Below, in pieces: positions 32,053 through 39,574 of a stretch of 41,038 nucleotides of DNA. How positions within the stretch are numbered: position 1 is the stretch's first letter; every line of letters begins with the position of its first letter. The stretch lies in assembly GCA_003819815.1 (NCBI GenBank), contig RPQJ01000020.1, forward strand, positions 1-41,038, given 5' to 3'. This stretch comes from Lysobacterales bacterium. GTDB lineage: Bacteria > Pseudomonadota > Gammaproteobacteria > Steroidobacterales > Steroidobacteraceae. Both the position numbers and the translations under genes were made by a program. Below the pieces are notes generated by a model. It was not told the origin of the DNA and did no database searches. It was given only the letters and a program-made list of their open reading frames with translations.

Positions 32053-33225
32053 TCAGCCGAGCAGCGCCGCCACGTGACGGGCGATCATGAGTTCCTCGTC
32101 CGTCGGCACGACGTAGGCCGCGACGCGACCGCCAGCCACGCCGATGCAGCGCTCGTGACGCGCGTTGGCGTGATCGTCGAGTGCGAGGCCGAGCCACGCG
32201 GCGCCGTCGGCGATCCGCGCCCGGATCTCCGCCTGGTTCTCGCCGATGCCGGCCGTGTAGACGACCGCATCGAGCCCGCCGAGCGCGGCCGCGAGCGAGC
32301 CCAGCTCGCGCACGGCACGGTAGACGAAGACCTCGACCGCGAGCCGCGCCTCGGGCCGGTCGCTCGCGAGCAGCTCGCGCATGTCGCTCGAAAGGCCCGA
32401 AAGGCCGAGCAGCCCGGACTCGTGGTACAGGAGGTGCTCGACGTCGCGGACGCCGAGCTTCATCTCGTCGAAGAGGAAGAGCAGCACGCCGGGGTCGAGC
32501 GACCCGGTGCGGGTGCCCATGGGGAGTCCCTCCAGCGCCGTGAAGCCCATGGTCGTGGCGACGCTGCGCCCGCCGCGCAGCGCGCACATGCTGGCCCCAT
32601 TGCCGAGGTGGAGGACGATCGTCCGGCCCATCGCCGCGCGCGCGTCGATGGCGGGCATCACCGAGGCGACGTATTCGTACGAAAGGCCGTGGAAACCGTA
32701 ACGGCGGACGCCCGCCTCGGCGTAGCGCCGCGGCAGCGCATAGAGCTGCGCGACCTCGGGCACCGTGCGGTGGAAGGCAGTATCGAAGCACGCGACCTCG
32801 GGCACGCCGGGGAGGCGCTCGAGCATGCGGCGGATGGTGTTCAGGTTGTGCGGCTGGTGCAGCGGTGCGAGCGGCACGAAGCGCTCGAGCCGCTCGAGCA
32901 CGGCCGCGTCGACACGCGTCGGCGCCATGAACTCGAGGCCGCCGTGCACGACGCGGTGGCCGACGCCGGCGATCGGGCGGTCGTGCAGCTCGGCACGAAG
33001 GACGTCGACGAGCACTTCGAGCGCCCGCCCGTGGTCGGCGTCGTCGAGCGCCAGGTCCGCCACGGTTTCGGCGCCGCGGCGCGCCACGAGGCGCGGCGAC
33101 TGGCCGATGCCGGAGACCTGCCCGCGCAGCTCGCGCTCGAGGCAGGCGCCGTCCGCGCGGAACGTCGAGAACTTGAGGCTCGACGAGCCCGCGTTCAGCA
33201 CGACGATCGTGTCGCCTTCCCTCAC
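32053..33225 (-). CDS. ackA: Acetate (short-chain acyl) kinase
   Basis: The 390-residue product starts at a GTG that overlaps the upstream stop as GTGA. It has the acetate-kinase motifs NAGSSSLKFS (11-20), GHRVVHGG, FDTAFHRTVPE, RRYGFHGLSYEYV, HLGNGASM, TRTGSLDPG and GIGENQAEIR. The ASKHA-fold enzyme interconverts acyl phosphate plus ADP with carboxylate plus ATP in the cytoplasm. Sequence favours acetate kinase over butyrate kinase. It is the last gene of puuR-puuC-(MaoC-PTB)-ackA, next to the enzyme that would make its acyl-phosphate substrate, so the pair can gain ATP from acyl-CoA formed in amine catabolism (inference). Confidence 0.93.
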   Translation of the reverse strand: MREGDTIVVLNAGSSSLKFSTFRADGACLERELRGQVSGIGQSPRLVARRGAETVADLALDDADHGRALEVLVDVLRAELHDRPIAGVGHRVVHGGLEFMAPTRVDAAVLERLERFVPLAPLHQPHNLNTIRRMLERLPGVPEVACFDTAFHRTVPEVAQLYALPRRYAEAGVRRYGFHGLSYEYVASVMPAIDARAAMGRTIVLHLGNGASMCALRGGRSVATTMGFTALEGLPMGTRTGSLDPGVLLFLFDEMKLGVRDVEHLLYHESGLLGLSGLSSDMRELLASDRPEARLAVEVFVYRAVRELGSLAAALGGLDAVVYTAGIGENQAEIRARIADGAAWLGLALDDHANARHERCIGVAGGRVAAYVVPTDEELMIARHVAALLG

Positions 33226-34616
33226 GAGACGGCCTTGGGCGCCAGCTTGCGGCGCGCGTGCGCGAGCAGTTTCGCGACGGCGGCCGAGCCCATCCGCATG
33301 CGCACGTTGTCGGCGCGGCTCGTGAGCACCACCGGCACGCGGGTGCCGAGCACGACGCCGGCGCTGTCCGCGCCCGCGAAGTACTGCAGCTGCTTGGCGA
33401 GCATGTTGCCGGACTCGATGTTCGGCACCATCAGGATGTCGGCGCGGCCCGCGACGGGCGAGCGGATGCCCTTCGTCCGCGCCGCGTGCTCGCTGATCGC
33501 GTTGTCGAACGCGAGCGGCCCGTCGAGCACGCCGCCCTCGATCTGGCCGCGGTCCGCCATCTTGCAGAGCGCGGCGGCGTCGAGCGTCGAGCGTATGTTC
33601 GGGTTCACCATCTCGACCGCCGAGAGGATCGCCACCTTCGGCTGCGCGATGCCGAGCACCTGCGCGAGGTCGATGGCGTTGCGGACGATGTCCGCCTTCT
33701 CGGCGAGCGTCGGCTCGATGTTGATGGCCGCGTCCGTCACGAGCAGCATCCGGTCGTACGCCGGCACGTCCATCACGAACACGTGGCTCACGCGCCGCTC
33801 AGTGCGCAACCCCGCCTGGCTCGCCACGACGGCCCCGAGCACCTCGTCGGTGTGCAGGCTGCCCTTCATCAGCATCTCGACTTCGCCGGCGCGCGCGAGC
33901 GCCACTGCGGTGGCCGCCGAGGCGTGGCTGTGCTCGGTGGGCACGATGCGCAGCCCCGCGATGTCGGCGCCGTTCGCCTCCGCGACCGCGCGGATCCGGG
34001 CCTCGGGGCCGACCAGGACGGGCACGATCAGCCGGCGACGCGCGGCCTCGAGCGCCCCGAGCAGCGAATCGCGGTCGCAGGGATGCGCGACCGCACAAGT
34101 CACGGGCTCGAGCGGCTCGCACTGCCGGAGCAGCCTCGCGAACACGTCGTTGCGCCGCAGGATGATCTCGGGCGTGGCGATGTCGGAGTATGCGACGTGC
34201 CGGCGCGGCGCCTCGACGATGACCGTGCCCGACACGAGCCGGCGCTCGCCGACCCGCGCCACGCACTCGAACTCCACGAGCCCGGTGTCCGGGTGTTTCG
34301 CGCGCACGGTCACCGTGGCGGTGAGCTGCTCGCCCACCCGGACTTCGCCGGAGTAGTCGAGCCGGGTCGCGACGATGCGCGTGCCCGGCCCGGGCAGCCG
34401 GCGCTCGAGCATGCCGGAGATCACGGAGCTCACGGCCACTGCGTCGACCGCGACCAGCTCGCCCGGGGAATCCTCGCCGTCCTCGACGTGGAACGGTTCG
34501 ACGTCGCCCGACACCAGCACCAGCGCCTCGATCTCGGTCTGGGTGAGCGCGCGCTCCGCGCTCGCCGTGGCGCCGACCTCGAGATCGTCGAAAACGACGT
34601 TGCGGTAGGCCGTCAC
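33222..34616 (-). CDS. MaoC-like hotdog domain fused to phosphate acetyl/butyryltransferase
   Basis: The GTG at 34616 overlaps the puuC stop as GTGA and gives 464 residues; the long track frame runs on through puuC. Residues ~1-145 are a MaoC/R-hydratase-like hotdog domain: SGDVEPFH keeps the Asp and His of the usual SGDxNPxH motif but has Glu for Asn. The rest is a phosphate acyltransferase of the PTA/PTB family (VGPEARIRAVAEANG, MLLVTDAAINIEPTL, SGNMLAKQLQYFAGADSAG, VPVVLTSRADN). Such fusions are annotated as enoyl-CoA hydratase/phosphate acyltransferase; whether the hydratase is active is unclear. It turns acyl-CoA plus phosphate into acyl phosphate for the following kinase. Its presence in a polyamine operon is unusual. 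Confidence 0.88.
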   Translation of the reverse strand: MTAYRNVVFDDLEVGATASAERALTQTEIEALVLVSGDVEPFHVEDGEDSPGELVAVDAVAVSSVISGMLERRLPGPGTRIVATRLDYSGEVRVGEQLTATVTVRAKHPDTGLVEFECVARVGERRLVSGTVIVEAPRRHVAYSDIATPEIILRRNDVFARLLRQCEPLEPVTCAVAHPCDRDSLLGALEAARRRLIVPVLVGPEARIRAVAEANGADIAGLRIVPTEHSHASAATAVALARAGEVEMLMKGSLHTDEVLGAVVASQAGLRTERRVSHVFVMDVPAYDRMLLVTDAAINIEPTLAEKADIVRNAIDLAQVLGIAQPKVAILSAVEMVNPNIRSTLDAAALCKMADRGQIEGGVLDGPLAFDNAISEHAARTKGIRSPVAGRADILMVPNIESGNMLAKQLQYFAGADSAGVVLGTRVPVVLTSRADNVRMRMGSAAVAKLLAHARRKLAPKAVS

Positions 34617-36106
34617 GAGAGATCGATCCAGGTCGTCTTGAGCTCGGTGTACTTGTCGAAGGCGTGCAGCGACTTGTCGCGGCCCGTCCCGGACTGCTTG
34701 TAGCCGCCGAACGGCACGGTGATGTCGTCGGCGTCGTAGCAGTTCACATAGACCATGCCGGCGCGCAGCGCGCGCGCGATGCGGTGGGCCTTCTTCACGT
34801 CGCGCGTCCAGACCGCTGCGGCCAGCCCGTAGTCGACGCCGTTGCCGACGCGGACCGCCTCTTCGGCGTCCTTGACCGTGACCGCGGCAAGCACCGGCCC
34901 GAAGATCTCCTCGCGCTCGATCTTCATGCCCGGGCGTACGTCGGCGAAGACCGTCGGCTCGACGTAATAGCCGCCCGTCTCCTCGCGCGCGCGGCGCCCG
35001 CCCGCGAGCAGCGCGGCGCCTTCGCTGCGGCCGGCCTCGATGTAGCCGAGCACCGTCTTCATCTGGACGTCGTCGACGATGGCCCCTAGGCGCGTCGCGG
35101 GGTCGAGCGGGTCGCCGGGCTGCAGCGCGCGGGTCGCGGCGACCACCTTCTCGAGCACCGCGTCCCGCACGGGTTCCTCGATCACGAGCCGCGACGCCGC
35201 GGTACACATCTCGCCCTGGTTGAAGAAGATCGCCGAGGCCGCGGTCGCCGCGGCGCGGTCGAGGTCCGGGCAGTCGGCGAGGATGATGTTCGGCGACTTG
35301 CCGCCGCACTCGAGCCACACGCGCTTCATGTTCGACTGGCCAGAGTACTGCAGCATCAGCTTGCCGGTCCGCGTCGAGCCCGTGAAACCGATGCAGTCGA
35401 CGTCCATGTGCAGCGCGAGCGACTGGCCCGCCGTGTGGCCGTAGCCGGGCAGCACGTTGAAGACCCCGTCCGGGATGCCGGCCTCGGCCGCGAGCGCCGC
35501 GATTCGGATCGCCGTGAGCGGGGACTTCTCGGACGGCTTCAGGATGAACGAGTTGCCGGCCGCGAGCGCCGGGCCGATCTTCCATGCCGCCATGATGAGC
35601 GGGAAGTTCCACGGCACGATGGCGGCCACGACGCCGATCGGCTCGCGGGTGATCATCGCGAGCGCGTCGTGGCTCGTCGGCGCGATCTCGTCGTAGATCT
35701 TGTCGACCGCCTCCGCATACCAGTGGATGCAGCGCGCCGTGGCCGGGATGTCCACGGCGAGGCTGTCGGCGATCGGCTTGCCCATGTCGAGCGTCTCGAG
35801 CAGCGCGAGCTCGTCGCGGTGGGCGAGGATCAGCTCCGCGAAGCGCTGCAGGACGCGCTTGCGCTCGCGCGGCGCCTGCCGGGACCAGACGCCGGCGTCG
35901 AATGCGCGACGCGCGGCGGCGACGGCGAGGTCGACGTCGGCGGCGTCGGTCGACGCGATCGCGGCGAGCGGCCGGCCATCGATCGGGCTGACGCATTCGA
36001 AGGTGGCGCCGGAAACGGCGGGCCGGTAGCGGCCATCGATGAAGGCCTGGCCGTTCAGCTGCAGCGCGCGCGCGCGGGCGCGCCAGTCGATCGTGGGATT
36101 GGACAT
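34613..36106 (-). CDS. puuC: Gamma-glutamyl-aminobutyraldehyde dehydrogenase (PuuC/PauC)
   Basis: The 497-residue NAD(P)-dependent aldehyde dehydrogenase has VPWNFPLIMA with the oxyanion Asn167, FILKPSEKSP (Lys190), FTGSTRTGK (coenzyme loop), LECGGKSPNI with general base Glu266 and FNQGEMCTA with catalytic Cys301. C-terminal EEIFGPV and PFGGYKQSGTGRD complete the family. Context with puuA, puuB and puuD makes gamma-glutamyl-aminobutyraldehyde the likely substrate, with broad omega-amino-aldehyde use (3-aminopropanal, 4-aminobutanal) expected, as for PuuC and PauC. It starts 10 bases after the puuR stop and is coupled to the next gene by GTGA. The product is cytoplasmic. Confidence 0.92.
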   Translation of the reverse strand: MSNPTIDWRARARALQLNGQAFIDGRYRPAVSGATFECVSPIDGRPLAAIASTDAADVDLAVAAARRAFDAGVWSRQAPRERKRVLQRFAELILAHRDELALLETLDMGKPIADSLAVDIPATARCIHWYAEAVDKIYDEIAPTSHDALAMITREPIGVVAAIVPWNFPLIMAAWKIGPALAAGNSFILKPSEKSPLTAIRIAALAAEAGIPDGVFNVLPGYGHTAGQSLALHMDVDCIGFTGSTRTGKLMLQYSGQSNMKRVWLECGGKSPNIILADCPDLDRAAATAASAIFFNQGEMCTAASRLVIEEPVRDAVLEKVVAATRALQPGDPLDPATRLGAIVDDVQMKTVLGYIEAGRSEGAALLAGGRRAREETGGYYVEPTVFADVRPGMKIEREEIFGPVLAAVTVKDAEEAVRVGNGVDYGLAAAVWTRDVKKAHRIARALRAGMVYVNCYDADDITVPFGGYKQSGTGRDKSLHAFDKYTELKTTWIDLS

Positions 36107-36116
36107 CGTGCGGGCC

Positions 36117-36674
36117 TCAGAAGGTCGGCGGCGTGCTCGCGGAGATGATCTCGCAGGGCTCGGTGCCGGTGTTGCGGAAGCGGTGCGGAATGGCGCTGGT
36201 GAAGTAGTAGGCGTCGCCGGGGCCGAGCGCGCGCGTCTCGCCGCCGACGGTGAGCTCGATGCGCCCGCGCACGATCACGCCTCCCTCCTCGCCCGCGTGC
36301 TTCAGCATGTCGGCGCCGGTGTCGGCGCCGACCGCGTAGCGCTCGTGCATCACGGACATCGCCCGGTTCGGCCGCCGTGCGGCGACGAGCTTCAGGGAGA
36401 CCGAGCGGTCGCCGAGGTCGGTGAGCTCGTCGCCCTGGTAGAACACCTGCGGGCTCGCCGACAGGTCGAGCGTGAAGAACTCGGCGAGCGACATCGGGAT
36501 GCCCTCGAGCACCTTCTTGAGCGAGCTCACGGAAGGGCTCACGCGATTCTGCTCGATCAGCGAGATCAGGCCGTTCGTGACTCCGGCGCGCTTCGCGAGT
36601 TCGCGCTGCGAGAGTCCGTACAGGGTGCGCACGGCGCGCAGGTGCGCGCCCACGTCGAGGGCGGAGGCAGCCAC
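36117..36674 (-). CDS. puuR: HTH-XRE/cupin transcriptional regulator of polyamine genes (PuuR/PauR type)
   Basis: An N-terminal helix-turn-helix (GLSQRELAKRAGVTNGLISLIEQNRVSPSVSSLKKVLEGI) is followed by a C-terminal cupin (MLKHAGEEGGVIVRGRIELTV, IPHRFRNTGTEPCEIISASTPPTF) that matches E. coli PuuR and Pseudomonas PauR closely. These repress gamma-glutamylation pathway genes and release DNA when putrescine is present. The start is uncertain. The track uses a TTG at 36746, but that TTG is also part of a perfect -35 hexamer, so translation should begin later. GTG at 36674 gives 185 residues, the E. coli PuuR length; GTG at 36695 or 36713 is also possible. It heads the puuC-(MaoC-PTB)-ackA operon and is divergent from the bauA-type gene. 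Confidence 0.9.
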   Translation of the reverse strand: MAASALDVGAHLRAVRTLYGLSQRELAKRAGVTNGLISLIEQNRVSPSVSSLKKVLEGIPMSLAEFFTLDLSASPQVFYQGDELTDLGDRSVSLKLVAARRPNRAMSVMHERYAVGADTGADMLKHAGEEGGVIVRGRIELTVGGETRALGPGDAYYFTSAIPHRFRNTGTEPCEIISASTPPTF

Positions 36675-36717
36675 GGGGTGTTCAATATCCTGCACAGGAG
36701 GAGCGTAAGTCACGGAA

Positions 36718-36746
36718 GTTTCAGCCTCGTTTGAGGCAAGTGTCAA
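36718..36746 (-). promoter_or_regulatory. Candidate promoter for puuR
   Basis: Leftward reading gives a perfect TTGACA (36746-36741), then 17 bases, then the weak -10 TGAAAC (36723-36718). The transcript would start near 36711, which argues for a puuR start codon at 36695 or 36674. The promoter shares the palindrome with the divergent one, so autoregulation is likely. Confidence 0.4.
36724..36739. promoter_or_regulatory. Candidate PuuR operator between puuR and the omega-aminotransferase gene
   Basis: GCCTC-GTTT-GAGGC is a perfect inverted repeat (36724-36737), and TTGAGGCAA (36731-36739) overlaps it. The latter matches TTGAAGCAA and TTGAGTCAA at the other polyamine promoters. It covers the -35 element of the rightward promoter and lies between the -35 and -10 of the leftward one. 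Confidence 0.5.
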
Positions 36747-36759
36747 TTTTTCTTATCAT
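36731..36759 (+). promoter_or_regulatory. Candidate sigma70 promoter for the omega-aminotransferase gene
   Basis: TTGAGG (36731-36736) and TATCAT (36754-36759) are exactly 17 bases apart, and the predicted start lies about 25 bases before the ATG at 36791. The spacer is AT-rich, unlike the surroundings. Confidence 0.6.
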
Positions 36760-36790
36760 CCGGTCTTCCCACCCAGCCAGCGGCCTACCC

Positions 36791-38119
36791 ATGCCAGCCC
36801 AGCCCCAGTTCGACCGCGCGGAACTCGAAGCGTTCTGGATGCCGTTCACGGCGAACAGGCAGTTCAAGGCCCGGCCCCGCATGCTCGCCCGGGCCTCCGG
36901 GATGCACTACTGGACGCCGGACGGCCGGGCGGTGCTCGACGGCGTCGCGGGGCTCTGGTGCGTGAACGCGGGGCACGGCCGCAAGGAGATCACCGAGGCC
37001 GTCAGCCGGCAGATCGCCGAGATGGAGTACGCGCCGCCGTTCCAGATGGGCCACGCACCCGCGTTCGAACTCGCCAACGCCGTCGTCGAGTGGCTGCCCG
37101 ACGGGCTCGACCACGTGTTCTTCACCAACTCGGGCTCCGAGTCGGTCGACACCGCGCTCAAGATCGCGCTCGCCTATCATCGCGCCCGCGGCGAGGGCAC
37201 GCGCACCCGGCTCATCGGACGCGAGCGCGGCTACCACGGCGTGGGCTTCGGCGGGATCTCGGTCGGCGGCATGGTCAACAACCGCAAGTGGTTCGGCACG
37301 CAGCTGCCGGGCGTCGACCACCTGCCCCACACGCACAATCTCTCGCAGAACGCCTACTCGCGCGGCGAGCCTGCGTGGGGCGCGCATCTCGCCGACGAGC
37401 TCGAGCGGCTCGTGGCGCTGCACGACGCGAGCACGATCGCCGCGGTCATCGTCGAGCCGGTCGCAGGCTCGACGGGCGTGCTGATCCCGCCGACGGGCTA
37501 CCTGCAGCGCCTGCGCGAGCTCTGCACGAAGCACGGCATCCTGCTCATCTTCGACGAAGTGATCACCGGTTTCGGACGGCTCGGCTCGCCCTTCGGCTCG
37601 CAGCACTTCGGCGTCACGCCGGACCTGATCACGATGGCGAAGGGCCTCACGAACGGCGCCATACCGATGGGCGCCGTGGCGGCGAGCAAGGGCATCTACG
37701 ACACCTTCATGCAGGGGCCGGAGAACGCCATCGAGCTGTTCCACGGCTACACCTACTCCGCGCACCCGGTGGCGTGCGCGGCCGGTCTCGCGACGCAGCA
37801 GATCTACAAGCGCGACGGGCTGTTCACGCGGGCCCGCGAGATCGCGGACTACTGGGCCGACGCGGTGCACTCGCTCAAGGGCCTGCCGCACGTGATCGAC
37901 TTGAGGAACCTGGGCCTCATCGGCGCGGTCGAGCTCGAGCCGATCGCGGGCAAGCCGGGCGCGCGCGCGTTCGACGCCTTCGTGCGTGCGTTCGAGGCGG
38001 GCATCCTGATCCGCGTGACGGGCGACATCATCGCGCTGTCGCCGCCGCTCATCATCGAGCGCACGCACGTCGACGAGCTGTTCGGGAAGCTGGCCGACGT
38101 GCTCAGGGCGACGCCGTAG
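36791..38119 (+). CDS. bauA: Omega-amino acid (beta-alanine)-pyruvate aminotransferase, class III (BauA type)
   Basis: The ATG at 36791 gives 442 residues and a family N-terminus (ELEAFWMPFTANRQFK, FWMPFT being typical of beta-alanine-pyruvate transaminases); the track start at 36731 lies in the promoter. Landmarks are GVAGLWCVNAGHGR, FTNSGSESVDTA, RGYHGVGFGG, FDEVITGFGR (Asp255) and MAKGLTNGAIPMG (Schiff-base Lys284). It moves the amino group of beta-alanine, and probably GABA or diamines, to pyruvate. Beta-alanine is a product of spermidine breakdown, so the gene fits the cluster. It differs from the SpuC-type enzyme at 16649, so the two probably serve different steps. It is divergent from puuR and probably controlled by it. 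Confidence 0.92.
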   Translation: MPAQPQFDRAELEAFWMPFTANRQFKARPRMLARASGMHYWTPDGRAVLDGVAGLWCVNAGHGRKEITEAVSRQIAEMEYAPPFQMGHAPAFELANAVVEWLPDGLDHVFFTNSGSESVDTALKIALAYHRARGEGTRTRLIGRERGYHGVGFGGISVGGMVNNRKWFGTQLPGVDHLPHTHNLSQNAYSRGEPAWGAHLADELERLVALHDASTIAAVIVEPVAGSTGVLIPPTGYLQRLRELCTKHGILLIFDEVITGFGRLGSPFGSQHFGVTPDLITMAKGLTNGAIPMGAVAASKGIYDTFMQGPENAIELFHGYTYSAHPVACAAGLATQQIYKRDGLFTRAREIADYWADAVHSLKGLPHVIDLRNLGLIGAVELEPIAGKPGARAFDAFVRAFEAGILIRVTGDIIALSPPLIIERTHVDELFGKLADVLRATP

Positions 38120-38150
38120 CCCGCGGACCTGCGCCGGAGGCGGCGGCCTC

Positions 38151-38200
38151 CAAAAGAAAGCGCCCGGCCCCCTCGCGGGGACCGGGCGCAGCTCTTTCAG
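38151..38200. terminator. Bidirectional terminator between bauA and the TorF-type gene
   Basis: GCGCCCGG and CCGGGCGC pair over 8 bp, with an inner CCCC/GGGG stem, one mismatch and a 4-base loop. On the minus strand the hairpin is followed by TTTCTTTT; on the plus strand only by a short CTCTTTC. It lies between two convergent genes. Confidence 0.75.
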
Positions 38201-38227
38201 AGCATCAGCTTTCGAGCTGGCGGCGAC

Positions 38228-38983
38228 TTACTCGGCGCCCCACGGGAAGGTCGTGGAGACGGAGAAGATCGCGCGACCCTGGGTATTGAACACGTCGTCG
38301 GACGAGAAGGCTGCGTCGCCCCTGTCGAGGTCGGTGGCGACCCACGCGAGCCCGAGGTCGAAGTTGCCGAGCGTATAGGACACGCCGATCGAGTAGTCGA
38401 AGAACTCGGTGTCGTCGAACACGTCGCCGTAGTTGTAGCCCACGTGCAGGTTCAGGCCGAAGTCCGCCGGCAGCTCGAAGGTGCCGTTGGCCTCGGTGTA
38501 CCAGCCGTCCTCGTCCGAGCCGCCGTAGTCGTTCGTGTACCACTGCTTGAGCTCGAGCCACTGCCAGGACACGCCGGCGTAGATCTCGGGATAGTCGGAG
38601 ATCTCGCAGTCGCGGGGGTCGGCGGGCGGAGCAACGCGGCAACGGCTGCGGTTCTCGCTCGAATCCGGGTACAGGTACCAGACGATGCCGAGGTCGTAGC
38701 CGAAGCCCTCGGAGAACTCGCCGGCGAAGCCACCGTACAGGTCGAGCTCGATGTTGCCGTCGAAGCCGTCGCCGTAGTCGATGTTGCTCGCCCAGGCACC
38801 GGCGTAGAAGCCGCTCTCCGATGCCCAGTCGATGCTGCCCTGCAGCGCGGGGTCACTTGCGCTCAGGCTGACACCGCGGAAGTTGTAGTCGCTGACCGCC
38901 GTGACCGTGCCGGTGATCTCGGCGCTCGCAAGCGCAGTCGAACCCATCAGGACGACCGCCGCCAAGCCTTGAATCAGTCTCAT
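38228..38983 (-). CDS. TorF-family putative outer-membrane porin
   Basis: The 251-residue product begins with a clear signal peptide (MRLIQGLAAVVLMGSTALASA) and continues EITGTVTAVSDYNFRGVSLS, the start typical of the TorF/Gcw_chp family. The remainder is a series of amphipathic strands rich in Tyr, Trp, Asp and Gly, ending in Phe-containing SVSTTFPWGAE, as in outer-membrane beta-barrels. A loop holds two Cys (RCRVAPPADPRDCE) that may form a disulfide. Its substrate is unknown. It converges on bauA with a bidirectional terminator between, and a possible extended -10 promoter lies upstream. Nothing links it firmly to polyamine uptake. Confidence 0.88.
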   Translation of the reverse strand: MRLIQGLAAVVLMGSTALASAEITGTVTAVSDYNFRGVSLSASDPALQGSIDWASESGFYAGAWASNIDYGDGFDGNIELDLYGGFAGEFSEGFGYDLGIVWYLYPDSSENRSRCRVAPPADPRDCEISDYPEIYAGVSWQWLELKQWYTNDYGGSDEDGWYTEANGTFELPADFGLNLHVGYNYGDVFDDTEFFDYSIGVSYTLGNFDLGLAWVATDLDRGDAAFSSDDVFNTQGRAIFSVSTTFPWGAE

Positions 38984-39036
38984 GCTGCACCCCTCAGTTG
39001 CAAGAAAGCCACAAAGTTATTGCGGCCAACACGGGC

Positions 39037-39045
39037 ATTGTATCA
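39037..39045 (-). promoter_or_regulatory. Possible extended -10 promoter for the TorF-type gene
   Basis: TGATACAAT, read leftward, fits an extended -10 element (TGn plus TACAAT). The transcript would start about 47 bases before the ATG at 38983. No good -35 is visible at the right distance. The rest of the 216-base gap up to the cupin stop holds nothing recognised. Confidence 0.4.
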
Positions 39046-39199
39046 GATGCGATACGCAGGGGGCCGTGCGGCTGCACACCTCGGAGGCCGCTGCAGGATT
39101 CATGCCAGCCCAAAGTTGCGGAAAAGGCACCCCGCGCGCCCGCGCTGCACTCCGGCGGCGCAACCGCGCGCAGTCGCTGCACCGAGATGGGGAGCCGAC

Positions 39200-39574
39200 T
39201 CAGGCGGCCGGCGGTTCGTAGATCGCGTAGAACTTGCGGGCGGGCTCGAGCACCTCCCAGAGCCCGTCGAATCCCGCGGGCATGACGAAGCAGTCGCCCG
39301 GCCCGAACGTCCACGAACGGCCGTGGTCGTCGGAGATGCGCACCCGGCCCTCGGTCAGCACGCACAGCTCGTTCTCGGTGTAGCGGACCCGCCAGGCCCC
39401 CGCGCTGCTGCGCCAGATGCCGCCGTGGAACCGCCCGCCGGCGTCGCTGTAGAGGTTACGCACGAACTGCGCCGGCATCGGGCTGTCCGCCGCGAGCCGC
39501 GAGGGATCGAGCTCCAGGACCTCCTCCTTGCCGCCGAACTCGTCGATGCGGACGACCTCTGGACCCGTGCTCAT
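39200..39574 (-). CDS. Small cupin-domain protein
   Basis: The 124-residue product is a single cupin of the ethanolamine-utilisation/ureidoglycine (Cupin_3) kind. GGIWRSSAGAWRVRYTENELCVLTEGRVRISDDHG supplies the first part and FGPGDCFVMPAGFDGLWEVLEPARKFYAIYE the second. Members are often found beside amine or amino acid catabolic genes, with undefined function. It has no signal peptide and no clear set of three His metal ligands. Its ATG overlaps the phosphoribosyltransferase stop (ATGA), so the two are translationally coupled. Confidence 0.85.
   Translation of the reverse strand: MSTGPEVVRIDEFGGKEEVLELDPSRLAADSPMPAQFVRNLYSDAGGRFHGGIWRSSAGAWRVRYTENELCVLTEGRVRISDDHGRSWTFGPGDCFVMPAGFDGLWEVLEPARKFYAIYEPPAA

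Noticed and set aside
36731-36790. N-terminal extension of the omega-aminotransferase from 36731
   Set aside because: The extension lies over the -35 and -10 of a good promoter, and its 20 extra residues do not match the family. ATG at 36791 fits.
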